DNA of 64,000 nt, taken from Ancistrus triradiatus (taxonomy: Eukaryota; Chordata; Actinopteri; Siluriformes; Loricariidae). Each line of letters opens with the position of its first letter. Position 1 is the stretch's first letter. Positions 11,262 to 22,780 of the stretch are shown in pieces. The notes below the pieces were generated by a model that was not told the origin of the DNA, ran no database searches, and saw only the letters and a program-made list of their open reading frames with translations. The translations under genes were made by a program, and so were the position numbers. The stretch spans positions 207,432 to 271,431 of the forward strand of contig JAJAGP010000098.1 in the NCBI GenBank assembly GCA_025084515.1. Direction: 5' to 3'.

Positions 11262-12575
11262 TTACATCCACTTAATAAAGTAATAACTGCAGAAAATCAG
11301 ATTTTGTCAGTAATTCGAACAAAATGTTTACATGCTCTTGAGTAATCAGATCATGGGAAAGTTCCAATTCTAGGCTACATGTAGGTTTTAGACAGTAATC
11401 AGATTTCAACTTTGCAGCCAGTCAATAATCACACAGAAGGCTGTGATGTAAACTTCAAACTTTAATTTTTCTTTTTCTTGAGCGTATACTGCGTTTCACA
11501 GTCTCCACAAAGTGTTCGGTAGCCCACATCGAGTGTGTTTACATGCATTTAATAATCCGATCATAGTCAGATTTCTGCAGTTATCTAGTTAAGTAGTTAT
11601 TCAAATGCATACAGCATACTCCGATATAGAAATCAGATTAAAAAATCCGAATAAAGACAGATGGATTTTACTCCAGTAATCCGATTACTCATAGCAGAAG
11701 TTTCCCATTATCTGATTACGCAAGTGCATGTTGATCAGACTACTGACAAAATCTAATGTTCTTCAGTTATTGAATTATTAATTATTAATTATGTAAACGG
11801 ACTCAATTTCAGGGTTGCCAGATCCCGCCAGAAAAATGATCCACCAGGTCAATGGAAAAAAAAGCTTAGCTTAGGTATTACCGCCATCCTTTTAGGTCAC
11901 CTGACCATGAGTTCCTGTAGGACCTGTATTTAGATGTTTAAACAGCGGTGTTTAGATGTTTAAAAACGGGTTTAAACAGCGTGGCACGAAGTCTTGATTT
12001 ATCCCTGAGAATCACTACTGAGTGTTCATATCATTGTTATGTCTGCTCTGGTTCTGATATCTGCTTTGTGTCTTGGTTTATCGAGTTTGGAGTTGCCGCT
12101 TGGATCTGATTGCTATTCTTGGACTGCCTTCCTGTGTTTTGACCCTGCTCTGTTAGTAAGACTATGGTTAAACCTGCTCTTGAATCCCACCCCGGCATTT
12201 TGGATATCCATTGTGACAGAGCCCAAAAAAAAAATCGATAGATATCCAACTAGGATACATTCGCTGAGAAATCTGATTACTGAGCTAGAATTTATCGGAT
12301 TTCTTAATCTGATTTCTAGATCACAGTATGCTGTATCCATGCCCATGTGAATAATCAGACATGCTGATTCTGTGTCTGAGTCTGTGTCTGTTTACTTAAA
12401 TTTCTCTCGCCTCAGACATTAATTCGACTCAGGGAGCCGAACTAAAACAAAAAACAACAATGTTAACCATCTCATTTACAAATCTGGTCACATCCATACT
12501 CGGATTTCTGAATATCCAGATGACATGACCAATTGAACTGCAGAAATCCGATCAACTATAAACACGCTCAGCTAG
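11262..12575. mobile_element. Nested foldback elements ('AATAATCCGATCATAG' family)
   Basis: The body seen in the intact copy at 45342-45915 is present in pieces: 11270-11520, an inserted second unit at 11530-11800 with its own TTACATGCATTTAATAATCC end, then the continued GTTGCCAGATCC region at 11815 and further inverted ends at 12240-12360 and 12480-12570. The order shows insertion of one family member into another, plus rearrangement. No coding sequence is seen. Confidence 0.6.
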
Positions 12576-13297
12576 TGAAACTAGCAATCAGCACTTGACT
12601 CTTCCCCCACGGGTCGCCGTCTCTGAATGCAGGCGTACGTGTGACACCACTCAGGAGATCAGAGGCTAAGCGACACTCAGGTCAGCCCGAGGTGCCAACG
12701 GAAGCACTTTCCCAGAAATACAGAAAGTAAGAGGGAAGGTGGTGGAAAATAAAAACAACAAATTGTTGTCTGTGTGAATGAACATCATCCGTGCCATCTT
12801 TCGTTCCTCACTGAACGGGTATGGACTGCTGCCCTGTTTGATGTGGCAATCCTCAGTCAGCAGCTCCAGACAGATAGCAGGGGGATTTGTTTGTTTCTGT
12901 CTCTCGTCTGCTGATCTGTGTCTTCTGCGTGATTCCTGCCTTGTGCCCGGTTGACGTTCAAAGAGCCTGACCCCGTAGTCAAACAGGGGTGTGACCGAGC
13001 AATGGGTCCTGAATGAAAGACACTTCTGCAGGTCTTATTTACTTGAGTTTAGGAGGACAAGCCTTAGTTTACATTGGCTCTGACTTAATTAATCCCAAGT
13101 TGTTCATCCTGTGGTTGTGGTATCAGAAATAACGAGGTACTGCCCCACCCATTGTCTGGTCGGATTCCTCCTGCACCCTTCCATTAGGGGTTAGAGCAAG
13201 ACACACGTGAGCAGATTTCTTGTATGAAACTCTTAGTGGCCATGAAGAATCACTGGGCTTTTTTGTATTCTTAACAAATATGGTTCAGATGAGCAAA
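12576..13297. other. No feature recognised
   Basis: Unique-looking DNA of mixed composition. No repeat from the rest of the window and no plausible exon identified. Confidence 0.5.
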
Positions 13298-13830
13298 TAA
13301 TCAGATAGCTGGAACCTATTACAATTATTTCCAATGCGAAACGTCCTACCTCGTTCCTGTATAGTCAAAACCTACTTTTAAGGGTGTCGGCGTGATCTAA
13401 TGCTGCAGGAGACTTTCTGATTGGCCCTGTTCTTTGTGGATTCGTTTCTAGTTTTTTTTCTAGTTTCCACGTGTACCAATACTTTTAGAAAAAATACCGT
13501 TACTCATAAAATGACTCAAGTGAAAGTAGTACTTTAAAAATACTAAAATACTGTTACTTTAAAAAAGAATCATGAAAAAGTACTATTACTTCCAAAAATA
13601 CTCAAGTGAAGGTACGGCCATTTATAAAGTGACTCAAGTAAAAATATTGTTATTTTGAATACATACTCAGATACGTGGAACCCATTACAATTATTTCCTA
13701 TGCGAAACGTCCTACCCCGTTCCTGTATAGTCAAGGAGCCTTTCTGATTGGCCCTCCTGCTTGTTATTTGTGGATTACTTTCTAGTGTTTTTTCTAGTTT
13801 GTTACGTGTACCAATCTTCGAGCGGTAAAT
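13298..13830. repeat. Local direct duplication flanking a degenerate array
   Basis: 13298-13482 and 13663-13830 share CAATTATTTCC(A/T)ATGCGAAACG, CGTTCCTGTATAGTCAA, CTTTCTGATTGGCCCT and the ACGTGTACCAAT end, about 365 bp apart. Between them lies a degenerate array of ACTCAAGTGAAAGTA / TACTTTAAAAAT units. Confidence 0.8.
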
Positions 13831-15322
13831 GAAAGTGGAGGGTGCAGGTAGAGGTAAAAAGCCTGGTGTTCGGATATATTTGTCAGATGTTTATCCAGAG
13901 CAATTTACAATTAGTACAACATTAAAATAAGGGTTGGGTATCAGAAACAATATTCCAACGTTCCAAGAAGTGGGTACCTGTTAAATAACAACAAAATTTT
14001 AATTCCACTTATCGATTCCTAATTACGTATTTTGTCCTTCAAACACACAACCACCATTAGCTCAAAAATCTGTCTGTATTAAGGAGGCACCTATCTGCCA
14101 GGACCGGAGCATCATGTAGTTTTGTTTTGATACGCTCCTCTAGAGCATTAGAGGAAGATGGACATTCTAAAGCGCTCAAAAGTTTGGCTCCACTTTCAGA
14201 GAAAATGAAAAGCCTAAATGAATTAAATATGGAATGTTGATCTGTTGTAAAGGAGGTTACCTCCAACATCGCAAAACATCTAAGGCACCAGCATGAGCTT
14301 CAGCAGTGTACCGGGTTCGACCGACTGCCCTCTCCTAGCTCAAATGCTGAATTCGAGTGAGGGAGAGTCTAAAACGCTTAGTGTGTACAAAGCTTAACAT
14401 GGATTAATGTACTAAAACAATGTCCTAAAAAACAAACTTCAAACTTAAATCATCTCTACTGCTGAAATGGTGAACCTGTGATCTAAAAGGACAGGAATCA
14501 TTTTTACCTTAAGCTTTTGTTCTTCCCATTAAACAGATTATAAAAAAAGATTAATGTAAAAAAGGTTTCCAGCAGTAGACATTATTTATGTTTTACTTAC
14601 ATTTTTAAAGTAACAGTACTTCTAGCTGAGTATTTTTCTCAGTTTACTCTCACATTCCAAAGTCATGGCTGGCTGGTTACTCTGAGTATCGATGTAACGT
14701 TTCTCCTGTCAGGAATCGCCACTGATGCTGTGACATTAAATAAATAAACAAAAAAAACAGTATTTTTAAAGTAACAATACTTTTTCTCGAGTCACATTCT
14801 TGCTACTCTGTGCACCTCTGGTTGTGTTTGTGATTAGACGTGACACCACGCTGCTTTTAGTTATTCATTCCTGATTTCTTCCGTCTTTTGTATTCTCTCT
14901 CAGTTTTGTCTGAGTAAACAGAGTCGTGGTCTCAGGAGGCCGAGCGCTTATTGATGTGAATATTTAGATACGATGAGAGAGAGACAAAAGAGACAGAAAG
15001 AAGAGAGAAGACACTTTGAGTACAGAGTGCAAGGCTTTACTTTAGGTGTGTGTTAGTCTAGTCTGTTAACGTGATTCACTTTGGATCACCAGCACCTTCT
15101 GTAATGACTGGCAATCTGAAAACTTAATCTAAGAAGAATAATCTCATTGAAGAAATCAAATTCCACACAGTGTGTGTATCGGTGGAACGTACCAGATACA
15201 GGACATTCTGAATCTTATCTTTACCTCCATCCTCCAGTTTCCTTCTACCAGTAAGAGACAGAATGAAGTAAGAAACGGACATTTTACTCTTTTTTGTTTT
15301 CCGATATATAATAGGAAATGGG
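13831..15322. other. Mostly unique DNA with scraps of the 'TACTTTAAAAATACTCAAG' repeat
   Basis: Repeat scraps near 14590-14650 and 14755-14800. A fragment near 13890-13910 resembles the SINE tail (TATCCAGAGCAATTTACAATT). No gene. Confidence 0.4.
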
Positions 15323-15350
15323 AACACACACACACACACACACACACACA
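15323..15350. repeat. (CA)n microsatellite
   Basis: Pure CA run. Confidence 0.95.
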
Positions 15351-15564
15351 GTGAAACACCGAACAGACAGAGATTTTGAAAGTGACAGGACTATGCTGGA
15401 ACAAGGTAGAAATTTCCCCATAACACCTAATGCAAATAAGCTCCTGTTATCTGAATATTCAGTACCTGAGTCCTTTTTCTTGGATCAAGGTACATTCAGA
15501 CTTTGGCTACCAAAATGTCCTGCTAAAACATATAGGTCATTTTAATCCCCTGACTTACTCTGTT

Positions 15565-15710
15565 GGACTGCAGTGCAGTGGCTGAGCACCTAAACTTTAG
15601 AACCGAAGGTTGAGGGTTCAAGCCCCAGCAATGCCGAACTGCCCCTGTTGGGCCCTGGAGCAAAGTCTTTAGCCCCCAGTTGTTTGGATTGTACATAAGG
15701 AGTGTTGGGT
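15565..15710 (+). mobile_element. tRNA-derived SINE, partial
   Basis: Box-B-like GGGTTCAAGCCCCAGC, then a CTGTTGGGCCCTGGAGCAA body and TTGTTTGGATTGTA. The 3' tail is absent. Confidence 0.6.
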
Positions 15711-15719
15711 ACTGTTTGC

Positions 15720-16035
15720 ATTAAAAAATGATGTTACTATTACTTTAAAAATACTCAAGAAAGATGGTGTTACTTTAACAAATGCTCAAGTGAAGGTACT
15801 GGAAGTAAAAGTATTGTTGTTTTAAAAAATACTCAAGGAAAAGTACTGTTACTTTAAAAATATTCAAGTAAAAATGATGTTACTTTAAAATTTCTCAGAT
15901 AAAAGTGCTGTTACTTTAAGAAGTTCTAAAAAATGCTCTAAAATGCTCAAGTGAAGGTACTGGCAGTAAAAGCATTGTTATTTTAAAAAGTTTATAAAAC
16001 ATTATACAATACGCAAGTAAAACTACTGTACTCAA
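15720..16035. repeat. Degenerate short tandem array ('GTTACTTTAAAAATACTCAAG')
   Basis: About ten imperfect copies of a roughly 32-base unit (GTTACTTTAAAAATACTCAAG plus a variable AAAGTACT or GAAGGTACT). Same sequence class as 13490-13660. Confidence 0.75.
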
Positions 16036-17120
16036 AAACAACAAACTCACCCTGGTTAGTGTCTGCGGAGTTTGGCATGTTCTCTTCTGGTCTCTGTGGG
16101 TTTGTTACATAAAAGTTTGAACAGACAAATGAAATAACGTGTTTTGCGGACCTTAAAATGAATTAACCCAATTTCTTGAGGGAACAAACTAATGCATGAA
16201 CCATTTCTGCAAATACGTTTTAAAATTTGTTGGTGAAAAATAACGTTTAACATTTGATGTGTGTAACAATTGGTTTTAAGGTCCTACAACGTTACAGAAC
16301 TGAGGGTTTGTTAAAATGATCAGACCGTGCTCTAAATTGTGGGTGACACACATTAAAAAGACGTAAATTCATTAAAAACCTGGCCTCCTTAATACAGGTT
16401 TATTTTTGGAGCATAAAATGCGTTAGTAGGAACCAATAAGTGGAATTGGAACTCTGAACTGAACCTGTGAGGTCGTGGTGTGAAACCATACGACCTGCTG
16501 CGTTACTCTTAACGTTACTGTTTGCTTTTCTGATGAGTGTGAGCTGGCAGGTCGTATGGTCACTGGCATGCTGTATGATCTCTCTAAGGTGTCACAGCTA
16601 CAGGGCTCCATACCTTCCCTCACCTCAAGAATGGGCCGCGAGCTTTTTCACGCCTGCATATGTGTATGCGAGAGAGAGCGAGAGCGAGAGGAGGTGATTT
16701 AAGGGTATTTTGATATGAGAGCCAGAGGAATGTGCACAGGTGTGTATGTGTGTGTACGTGTGTGTGCGTGCCTGAGTGAGGGGGGTAATGAGGTAAGCGC
16801 TCACAGCTATGAAACTGTATCTGAGGCAGATTAAAAGGCTTTTTCCTCTTCTTTCAACTGAGCCAGGTGTTAAGTCCTGGATGTGTTCTGCCATCTCCAC
16901 CGGTGTAGCTGTTAGCGCGTCAGGCGTGCGTAAAAGCGATTTATATGGACGGGCTCTGTTCCTATATCCTTCTGCTCGTTTAGATGGTGAACGCTGATGG
17001 TGTCGCTGGTTAAGCTGGTTCATCGGCATGTCACAATACCAGCATCTGTTCCAGGTGACCAGCATTCCGGTGTCCAAAATACACACGGCATGCTGGTCTG
17101 TGCAGTCAAAGCCAGAGACA
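16036..17120. other. No gene recognised
   Basis: Contains a GA-rich patch (16670-16692), a TG-rich patch (16740-16772) and an inverted pair around GTCGTATGG (about 16486-16560). Open frames of up to 153 codons on the minus strand are driven by the TG-rich patch. Confidence 0.4.
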
Positions 17121-17260
17121 GGTTTTCTCTGCCAAAGCGTGGTCCTTGGCTAAGTAATAAAGGCTCTGGACTACAAATGAATAGGTTGTGGGAGACAAAT
17201 CCAGGCTCTGCCAGGCTGCCACCGTTGGGCTGCCAGAACAAGGCTCTTAGCTCTCACCGG
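17120..17260 (+). mobile_element. tRNA-derived SINE fragment
   Basis: Degraded tRNA-like head (GGCTAAGTAATAAAGGCTCTGGACTAC) and body (CAGGCTGCCACCGTTGGGCTG). Confidence 0.5.
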
Positions 17261-17373
17261 CTCAGCCCAAAGTTTGCATGTTGAACCAGAAATGATAGCA
17301 GATCGTCTCGATGGAAACGTCACCATCTAAAGTCCACAAATTTGAGCCAGTCAGGAATATATCAATGTAATAT

Positions 17374-17400
17374 ACAGTGCTCTGCAAAAGTCTTAGGGGT
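17374..17400. mobile_element. Foldback element end, fragment
   Basis: CAGTGCTCTGCAAAAGTCTTAGG matches the terminal motif of the 38768 family. No partner end is nearby. Confidence 0.4.
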
Positions 17401-17439
17401 TCTATATTTTTGCAGTTTATATTCTGTGTTTCAATTTTA

Positions 17440-17518
17440 ATGGTCACTGCACCTTGTTCCCTTTACTCTGGTCCCTAATGGTCAGGACCCCCACAGGACC
17501 AGCATAGATTAAGTACTA
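17440..17518. repeat. Ostariophysan-type dispersed repeat, left part
   Basis: AATGGTCAGGACCCCCACAGGACCA is characteristic of a common fish repeat. It is interrupted at a TA (17517-17518) by a Tc1-like element and resumes at 19151. Confidence 0.55.
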
Positions 17519-19150
17519 CAGTGGTGCTTGAAAGTTTCTGAACCCTTTAGAATGTTCTGTATTTCTGCATAAATATGACCTAAAACATCATCAGATTTTC
17601 ACACAAGTCCTAAAAGTAGATAAAGAGAACCCAGTTACACACATGAAACAAAAATATTAGACTTGGTCATTTATTTATTGAGGAAAATGATCCAATATTA
17701 CATATTAGTGAGTGGCAAAAGTATGTGAACCTCTAGGATTAGCAGTTAATTTGAAGGTGAAATTAGAGTCAGGTGTTTTTCAATCAATGGGATTGACAAT
17801 CAGGTGTGAGTGGGCACCCTGTTTTTAAAGAACAGGGATCTATCAAAGTCTGCTCTTCACACACACACGTTTGTGGGAAGTGTATCATGGCACAACAAAA
17901 GAGATTTTCTGAGGACCTCAGAAAAAAGAGTTGTTGATGCTCATCAGACTGGAAAAAAGATTACAAGGTCAGTTTTGGACTCCCACCAATCCACAGTCCC
18001 AGACAGATTGTGTACAAATGGAGGAAATTCGACACCATTGTTAACCCTCCCCTAGGAGTGGTCGACCAACAAAGATCACTCCAAGAGCAAGGCGTGTAAT
18101 TGTTGGTGATTGGTCACAAAGGACCCCAGGGTAACTTCTAAGCAACTGAAGGCCTCTCTCACATTGGCTAATGTTAATGTTCATGAGGTCCACCCATCAG
18201 AAGAACACTTGAACAACAAATGGTGTGCAGGGCAGGGTTGCAAGGGAGAAAGCCACTGCTCTCCAAAAAAGAACATTGCTGGCTCGTCTGCCAGTTTGCT
18301 AAAAAAAGATCACGTGGACGAGCCAGAAGGCTATTTTGGAACAGAATGTTTCTGTTGTGGGCAGATCAGACCAAAATAGAAATTTTTTGGTTTTTTAAAG
18401 AAAAAGCGGGAGAAAGGAAAAAAAACACTGCATTCCACCAGCGTAAGACCACCTTATCCCCATTCTGGGTGAAACATGGTGGTGGTTAGCATCATGGTTT
18501 TTGGGGCCTGTTTTGCTGCATTCTGGCGCACCAGGACGGGGGCTTTGCCATCACTGATGGAAACAATGAATTCTGAATGATATCAGAGAATTGTAAAGGA
18601 AAATGTCAGGACATCTGTCCATGAACTGAATCTCAAGAGAAGGTGGTCATGCAGCAGGACAACGACCCTCAGCACACAAGCCGTTCTACCAAAAGAATGG
18701 TTTTTAGTTAAAGAGAATAAAGTTCATGTTTTGGAATGGCCAAGTCAAAGTCCTGACCTTAATCCAATGAAAGTTTGTGGGAAGGACCTGGAGCGAGCAG
18801 CTAATGTGAGGAAACCCACCAACATCTCAGAGCTTCTGAAGCTGTTCTGTACGGAGGAATGGGGCTAAAATTCCTCCAAGCCGGTGTGTGCAGGGGACTG
18901 ATCAAACAGCTACAGGAAACGTTTAGCTAGCCTGCAGTTATTGCTGCACAGGGGGGGGCACACCAGATACTGAAAGCAAAGGCTCACATACTTTTTGCCA
19001 CTCAGGAATGTGTCATATTGGATTCATTTTCCTGAAATAAATAAATGACCAAGTATAATATTTTTGTCTAATTTGTTTAATTGAGTTCTCTTTATCTACT
19101 TTTAGAACTTGTGTGAAAATCTGATGATGTTTTTAGGTCATATTTATGGA
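17519..19150 (+). mobile_element. Near full-length Tc1-like transposon, copy E
   Basis: Starts CAGTGGTGCTTGAAAGTT right after a TA dinucleotide, the normal Tc1/mariner target. An inner inverted repeat (CACACAAGTCCTAAAAGTAGATAAAGAG, 17602 onward) recurs inverted at 19090-19118. The outer right terminus is missing. The transposase runs on the plus strand from about 17887 (ATGGCACAACAAAAGAGATTT) to 18960 but is broken by frameshifts and stops. Recognisable parts are the HTH (ANVNVHEV, about 18170), the degraded WTDET region (about 18350), the catalytic-core VMQQDNDPQHTS-like segment at 18645-18680 and SPDLNPM at about 18745. It cannot be active. Confidence 0.9.
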
Positions 19151-19402
19151 TATTTAGGTTCATTCTCAGAACAGCAGCACTGACACTGATGTGGTGTTGG
19201 TTTGGTAGGAGTGGATCAGACACAGCAGTCCTGCTGGAGTTTTAAACATCTGTGTCAGTGCTGGACTGAAAATAGTCCACCGAACAAAAATATCTAGCCA
19301 CCAGCATCCTGTGAGCACTGATGAAGGATTAGAGGATGACGAATGCAAACTGTGCAACAACAGATGAGCTGCTGTCTCTGACTTTACAGCTACAAGATGG
19401 AG
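19151..19402. repeat. Ostariophysan-type dispersed repeat, right part
   Basis: Starts TATTTAGGTTCATTCTCAG and continues with CACTGACACTGATGTGGTG and GAGTGGATCAGACACAGCAG, as expected after the 17518 break. A separate copy covers 24300-24455. Confidence 0.6.
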
Positions 19403-20003
19403 CACAGTTCGCGACGCATTTTGACTCGTTGTTTGCTCGGCCGTTTGCGCACTTGCTTAAACTTGTACGAGTCGAGCCACATGACTCCTTTCAGCCGAAA
19501 CTCGATTCTTGATTCATGATTCAGTAGACAGTGATTCAGTGATTCAGATTCACAATAGCTCTAGTGAAATCAGTGCAGCTATTTTTTTTACATCTACAGT
19601 ACTGTATTCTTAGTGCAAATAAATCTCCATGGGTCCTAAAAAGGTTATAAGAGCCAACCAAAAGGAAACTGAAAGAGAACACCGGCTGCAGTTATCTTAG
19701 CTAATGCTAGTGCCCTGAGTTCACCAATAGAGTAAGTGTTTTGCTTTTACTTTCACTTTCAATCCATTACTCACTAAATGACATGAGATTTTCAACACTT
19801 TATTATAAAATAAGCTTTTTGTTAATGATTCTGGCCGACTCTAGGTTAATGTAAGTGTTTTAGACATTAACTTACTCATCACTACTTATCATGATATCCT
19901 TTCAACTCCCTCAGTTCATGATATATTTATCTTATGATGGATTTGTTGAGCATATCCCCATCATAAATCAGGGAGCACCTGTACAATACAGCTCCATTAA
20001 TGC
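19403..20003 (+). mobile_element. 'CAGTACCTCGG' family repeat (possibly pogo/Tigger-like), long copy
   Basis: Shares blocks with 6770-7133 (GATTCAGTAGACAGTGATTCAG, TTCACCAATAGAGTAAGTG), with 22230-22445 (TAAAATAAGCTT / ATTTGTTGAGCATATCCC) and with 58575-59100 in reverse. Ends AAATCAGGGAGCACCTGTA. The left terminus is missing. No coding capacity. Confidence 0.55.
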
Positions 20004-20219
20004 ATATAATGCCTCATACAGGGGGGATTTTCTCGGGTCTGGAACCCATTCTGTACCGCTGTACTGTGTCTAGTCTGATTCTGTTGGGCCCTGGAGCGAG
20101 GACCCCACCCACCATTGCTTGCTTTCTACTTTGTAAAAACAGTTGAAAGATATGGAAGATAAGGAACCATTAGCTGAATGTAATGTAAACACATCCGGTT
20201 TATCTTTTAACACTTATCC

Positions 20220-20410
20220 TGTGTGTCATGGAGGTCTGTCTGGAACCTGATTCAGATTTCCCTTAGGTACACCCAGGACAGGGTGCCAGTCGAGCACAGG
20301 GTTCTGTAAACACACCACCTGACCTTCATGTTGCAAGTCTCACCCGGAATTTGAACCCACAGCCCCTTTTCTAGCAGCCGGCTGAAATAACAGGGGTCAC
20401 TAATTAGAAG
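20220..20410. mobile_element. Dispersed SINE-like repeat ('GACAGGGTGCCAGTC')
   Basis: CCAGGACAGGGTGCCAGTCG and CCCGGAATTTGAACCCACAG are typical of the repeat seen intact at 40455-40715. Confidence 0.5.
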
Positions 20411-21252
20411 GGGCGTCCAGGCACTTTCATTCTGATCCGTTACGCTTCCCTGTTTGGATCTAGTACTCTGGTCCTGTCATTTGTTTCCATTTCTTTCATG
20501 CACTTGCCTCTCCATATCCATAACATTATGCCTCGGCTCTTTTCCCCAGCAGCATTGTTTCATTTCACAGTTTTGGGTAAACACTGAGTGACACTACGCG
20601 TGTGTGTGAGTGTGTGTGTGCGTGTGTGTAGTTGTGCATGTGTGCTAGTCGCACTCCTCTGTTCTGGCTAATCCAAACACAACTTCAGAGAGAGAAGCTC
20701 TCTGCATGTGGCTGCATGAAAGGGAGCGGCGAGCCTCGGGTGAAGAGACAACATCTGAGGAGCGAAAAAGAGAAGAAATGCAGAACACCTCCCCGCGCCT
20801 CGGCCCATGCCGCTCCTCGGGAAAATGCAAAAACGCTCCTGTGTCTGTGCAAACGCCTGCAGCGCCTGTCTGCGCTCTGGCGCTCTCAAACGAGCTGTCA
20901 GCCAGCGGCGTCCGGGATTAGCCGTCGCCTCGAATCCGACTATGTACTAGACTGGAGTGAAGGAGATGCTACTGTTTAGACTGAAGCCACTCGTGATTGA
21001 CAGAGGTTTAAGGGAGGTTCAGTCCTAATTTGCACGTGGCGTCCTAACGCGCGGCGTTGAGTAATGGCGTCCTGGGAGACCTGTGCGCTCGGTTTTCATC
21101 TGACATGACAGATATTAGAGCCGGCGCTGATGATTTGATCACTTTATTTGATGAATCCGTCTTTGGCTGCGGGACATTTCATGTGTCTCTCTGGAGGAAA
21201 AAGGAATCGCGGGCAATGAAAGGAAAAAGCCAGGCCAGGAAGGAAGGAGAGA

Positions 21253-21261
<9 letters not shown>
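20411..21261. other. GC-richer unique DNA, function unknown
   Basis: 20700-21060 is CpG-rich with overlapping open frames on both strands (up to 115 codons) but no recognisable protein, no clear splice sites, and no support for a gene. Confidence 0.35.

Positions 21262-21284
<23 letters not shown>
21262..21284. repeat. (GA)n microsatellite
   Basis: Pure GA run. Confidence 0.9.
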
Positions 21285-21289
21285 AAGGA

Positions 21290-21420
21290 AGGCAGAGGGA
21301 GAGAAATCAATGGAGCAAATATGGCTGTAGGCTCGCCGAGTTTTATCTTCCTTTGAACGAGTCAGCTTTAATTTGGCTTTGATCTCAATTTGCTGCCGCA
21401 TTCGGATCTGCTTCTGTGCA
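21290..21420. promoter_or_regulatory. Candidate conserved noncoding element
   Basis: Non-repetitive segment with closely spaced AT-core motifs (GAGTCAGCTTTAATTTGGC, CTTTGATCTCAATTTGC). The CTTTGATCT is a TCF/LEF-like site. It has the texture of a deeply conserved enhancer, but conservation was not tested. Confidence 0.3.
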
Positions 21421-21691
21421 CAATGACGACTGCAGAGGAAAGTTTTCCAGAGGATTTTCCTCTTCTAAGGCGCCCGCTTTTCATCTTCCCGCGCTTTCTC
21501 CTTCGCTCCGACCTGGAATAAACCCCCCGAAAAAATGCTGTCCGTTCCGCAATTGAGACCGACTGAGCTCATGAAAATCTCCACTTCTGAGCTCTTAAGG
21601 ACACGAATGAGATTTAAACTCATCCGATTCAGTTCTTTCATACTGTCCGTCTTAGTCAAACGCGTCTCATTCGACACATACGAAAGCCTAT

Positions 21692-22126
21692 AGTAGTGTG
21701 CAAAGATCTGAGGCCACCATTAAATAAGATATTCCATTGTTTTAGCAATCTACTGACCCTACTTATTAGAATATTTGTATGCAGTAAGAAAAACTAAGAG
21801 AAACCTGAAAAACAGCTTCTGTAGGCGACAGTGGTGAGTATTTAACGTGATCTCCCCTTACACGCTTGAGCAGTAGCAGCATCTGGGTGCTTCAATAGGA
21901 TGCCATCTTGGCCCTTCTACAGGAATGATCAGGAATGGCCTTTTTTGGAAGGGTGGCAGCCAAGAAACCACTTTTTCTTAAGGGGAACAGGTGAAGATAT
22001 GCGGAGATCAGTGGAAAAGAGGGTTATGGAGTGACGAATCAGAGTTAGAAATTGTTGGGTTCAATCGTCAACAATATGTTATATATGTTAACAAATATAA
22101 TGGTGGCCTAAGACTTTTGCACAGCT
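21692..22126. mobile_element. Foldback element, transposase remnant inside
   Basis: Left end TAGTGTGCAAAGATCTGAGGCCACCATT and right end ATGGTGGCCTAAGACTTTTGCACAGCT are inverted copies. Inside, 22018-22080 translates to LWSDESELEIVGFNRQQYV, a Tc1-type first-catalytic-aspartate block. The family therefore derives from a Tc1-like transposon. Confidence 0.8.
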
Positions 22127-22229
22127 AAATGAGGAAATCAGCAGGACGTGGGACATAGGGAGTCTTGTGGCAGGAGTGATGAGTGCTGGGAAATGTAGTG
22201 AGGAAAAGCCGTGGTTGTGACAACAATTT

Positions 22230-22445
22230 TTTTTTCACTTTCACTACATTATTCAATAAATTACCTGAGATATTCCACACTATACTATAAAATGAGCTTC
22301 ATGTTAACGGTCTTGCCCCACTGTAGTTTAATGTGAGCGGTTTAGGAATGACTACAGTACATATTAAACTCCTCGGCTGACGATAATTTCACCTTACGTT
22401 GGATTTGTCGGAACGTATCCCTATCGTAAATCGGCACTGCCTGTA
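22230..22445 (+). mobile_element. 'CAGTACCTCGG' family repeat, right part
   Basis: Matches 19755-19995 (CACTATACTATAAAATGAGCTT, GGATTTGTCGGAACGTATCCC, CGTAAATCGG). The left half is missing. Confidence 0.5.
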
Positions 22446-22780
22446 TATGTCACTTTTGCATTAAGCGCTTGGCACACTCGTAGCTAGATGCACTCTGTGT
22501 GAGGCAGAATGAGAAGCTATCCTATAAGTGCATGGATTTATAGCCTAGAAGACAAGTCTTAAGTGTAACCTGAGGCAAACGAGCTTTTAAAAAGTGCAGC
22601 GGGATCATAATGACAACAAACAAGACTCAACAGCTTCACACTTTCAGCTTCTGCTTTTGTTCTGAAATGCAAAACGATGCTGACGCTTAAGATAGGACAG
22701 ATAAGAGATGATAAGATGGGATCGTATGGCACTCGATGGGAAGGAAAGGGCGTTCCAATGGCAAATGCGGGGTAAAACAC
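22446..22780. other. No feature recognised
   Basis: Unique-looking AT-rich DNA. Confidence 0.5.

Noticed and set aside
16625..17086. 153-codon minus-strand open frame
   Set aside because: About a third of it is encoded by GA- and TG-rich low-complexity DNA; no domain is visible.
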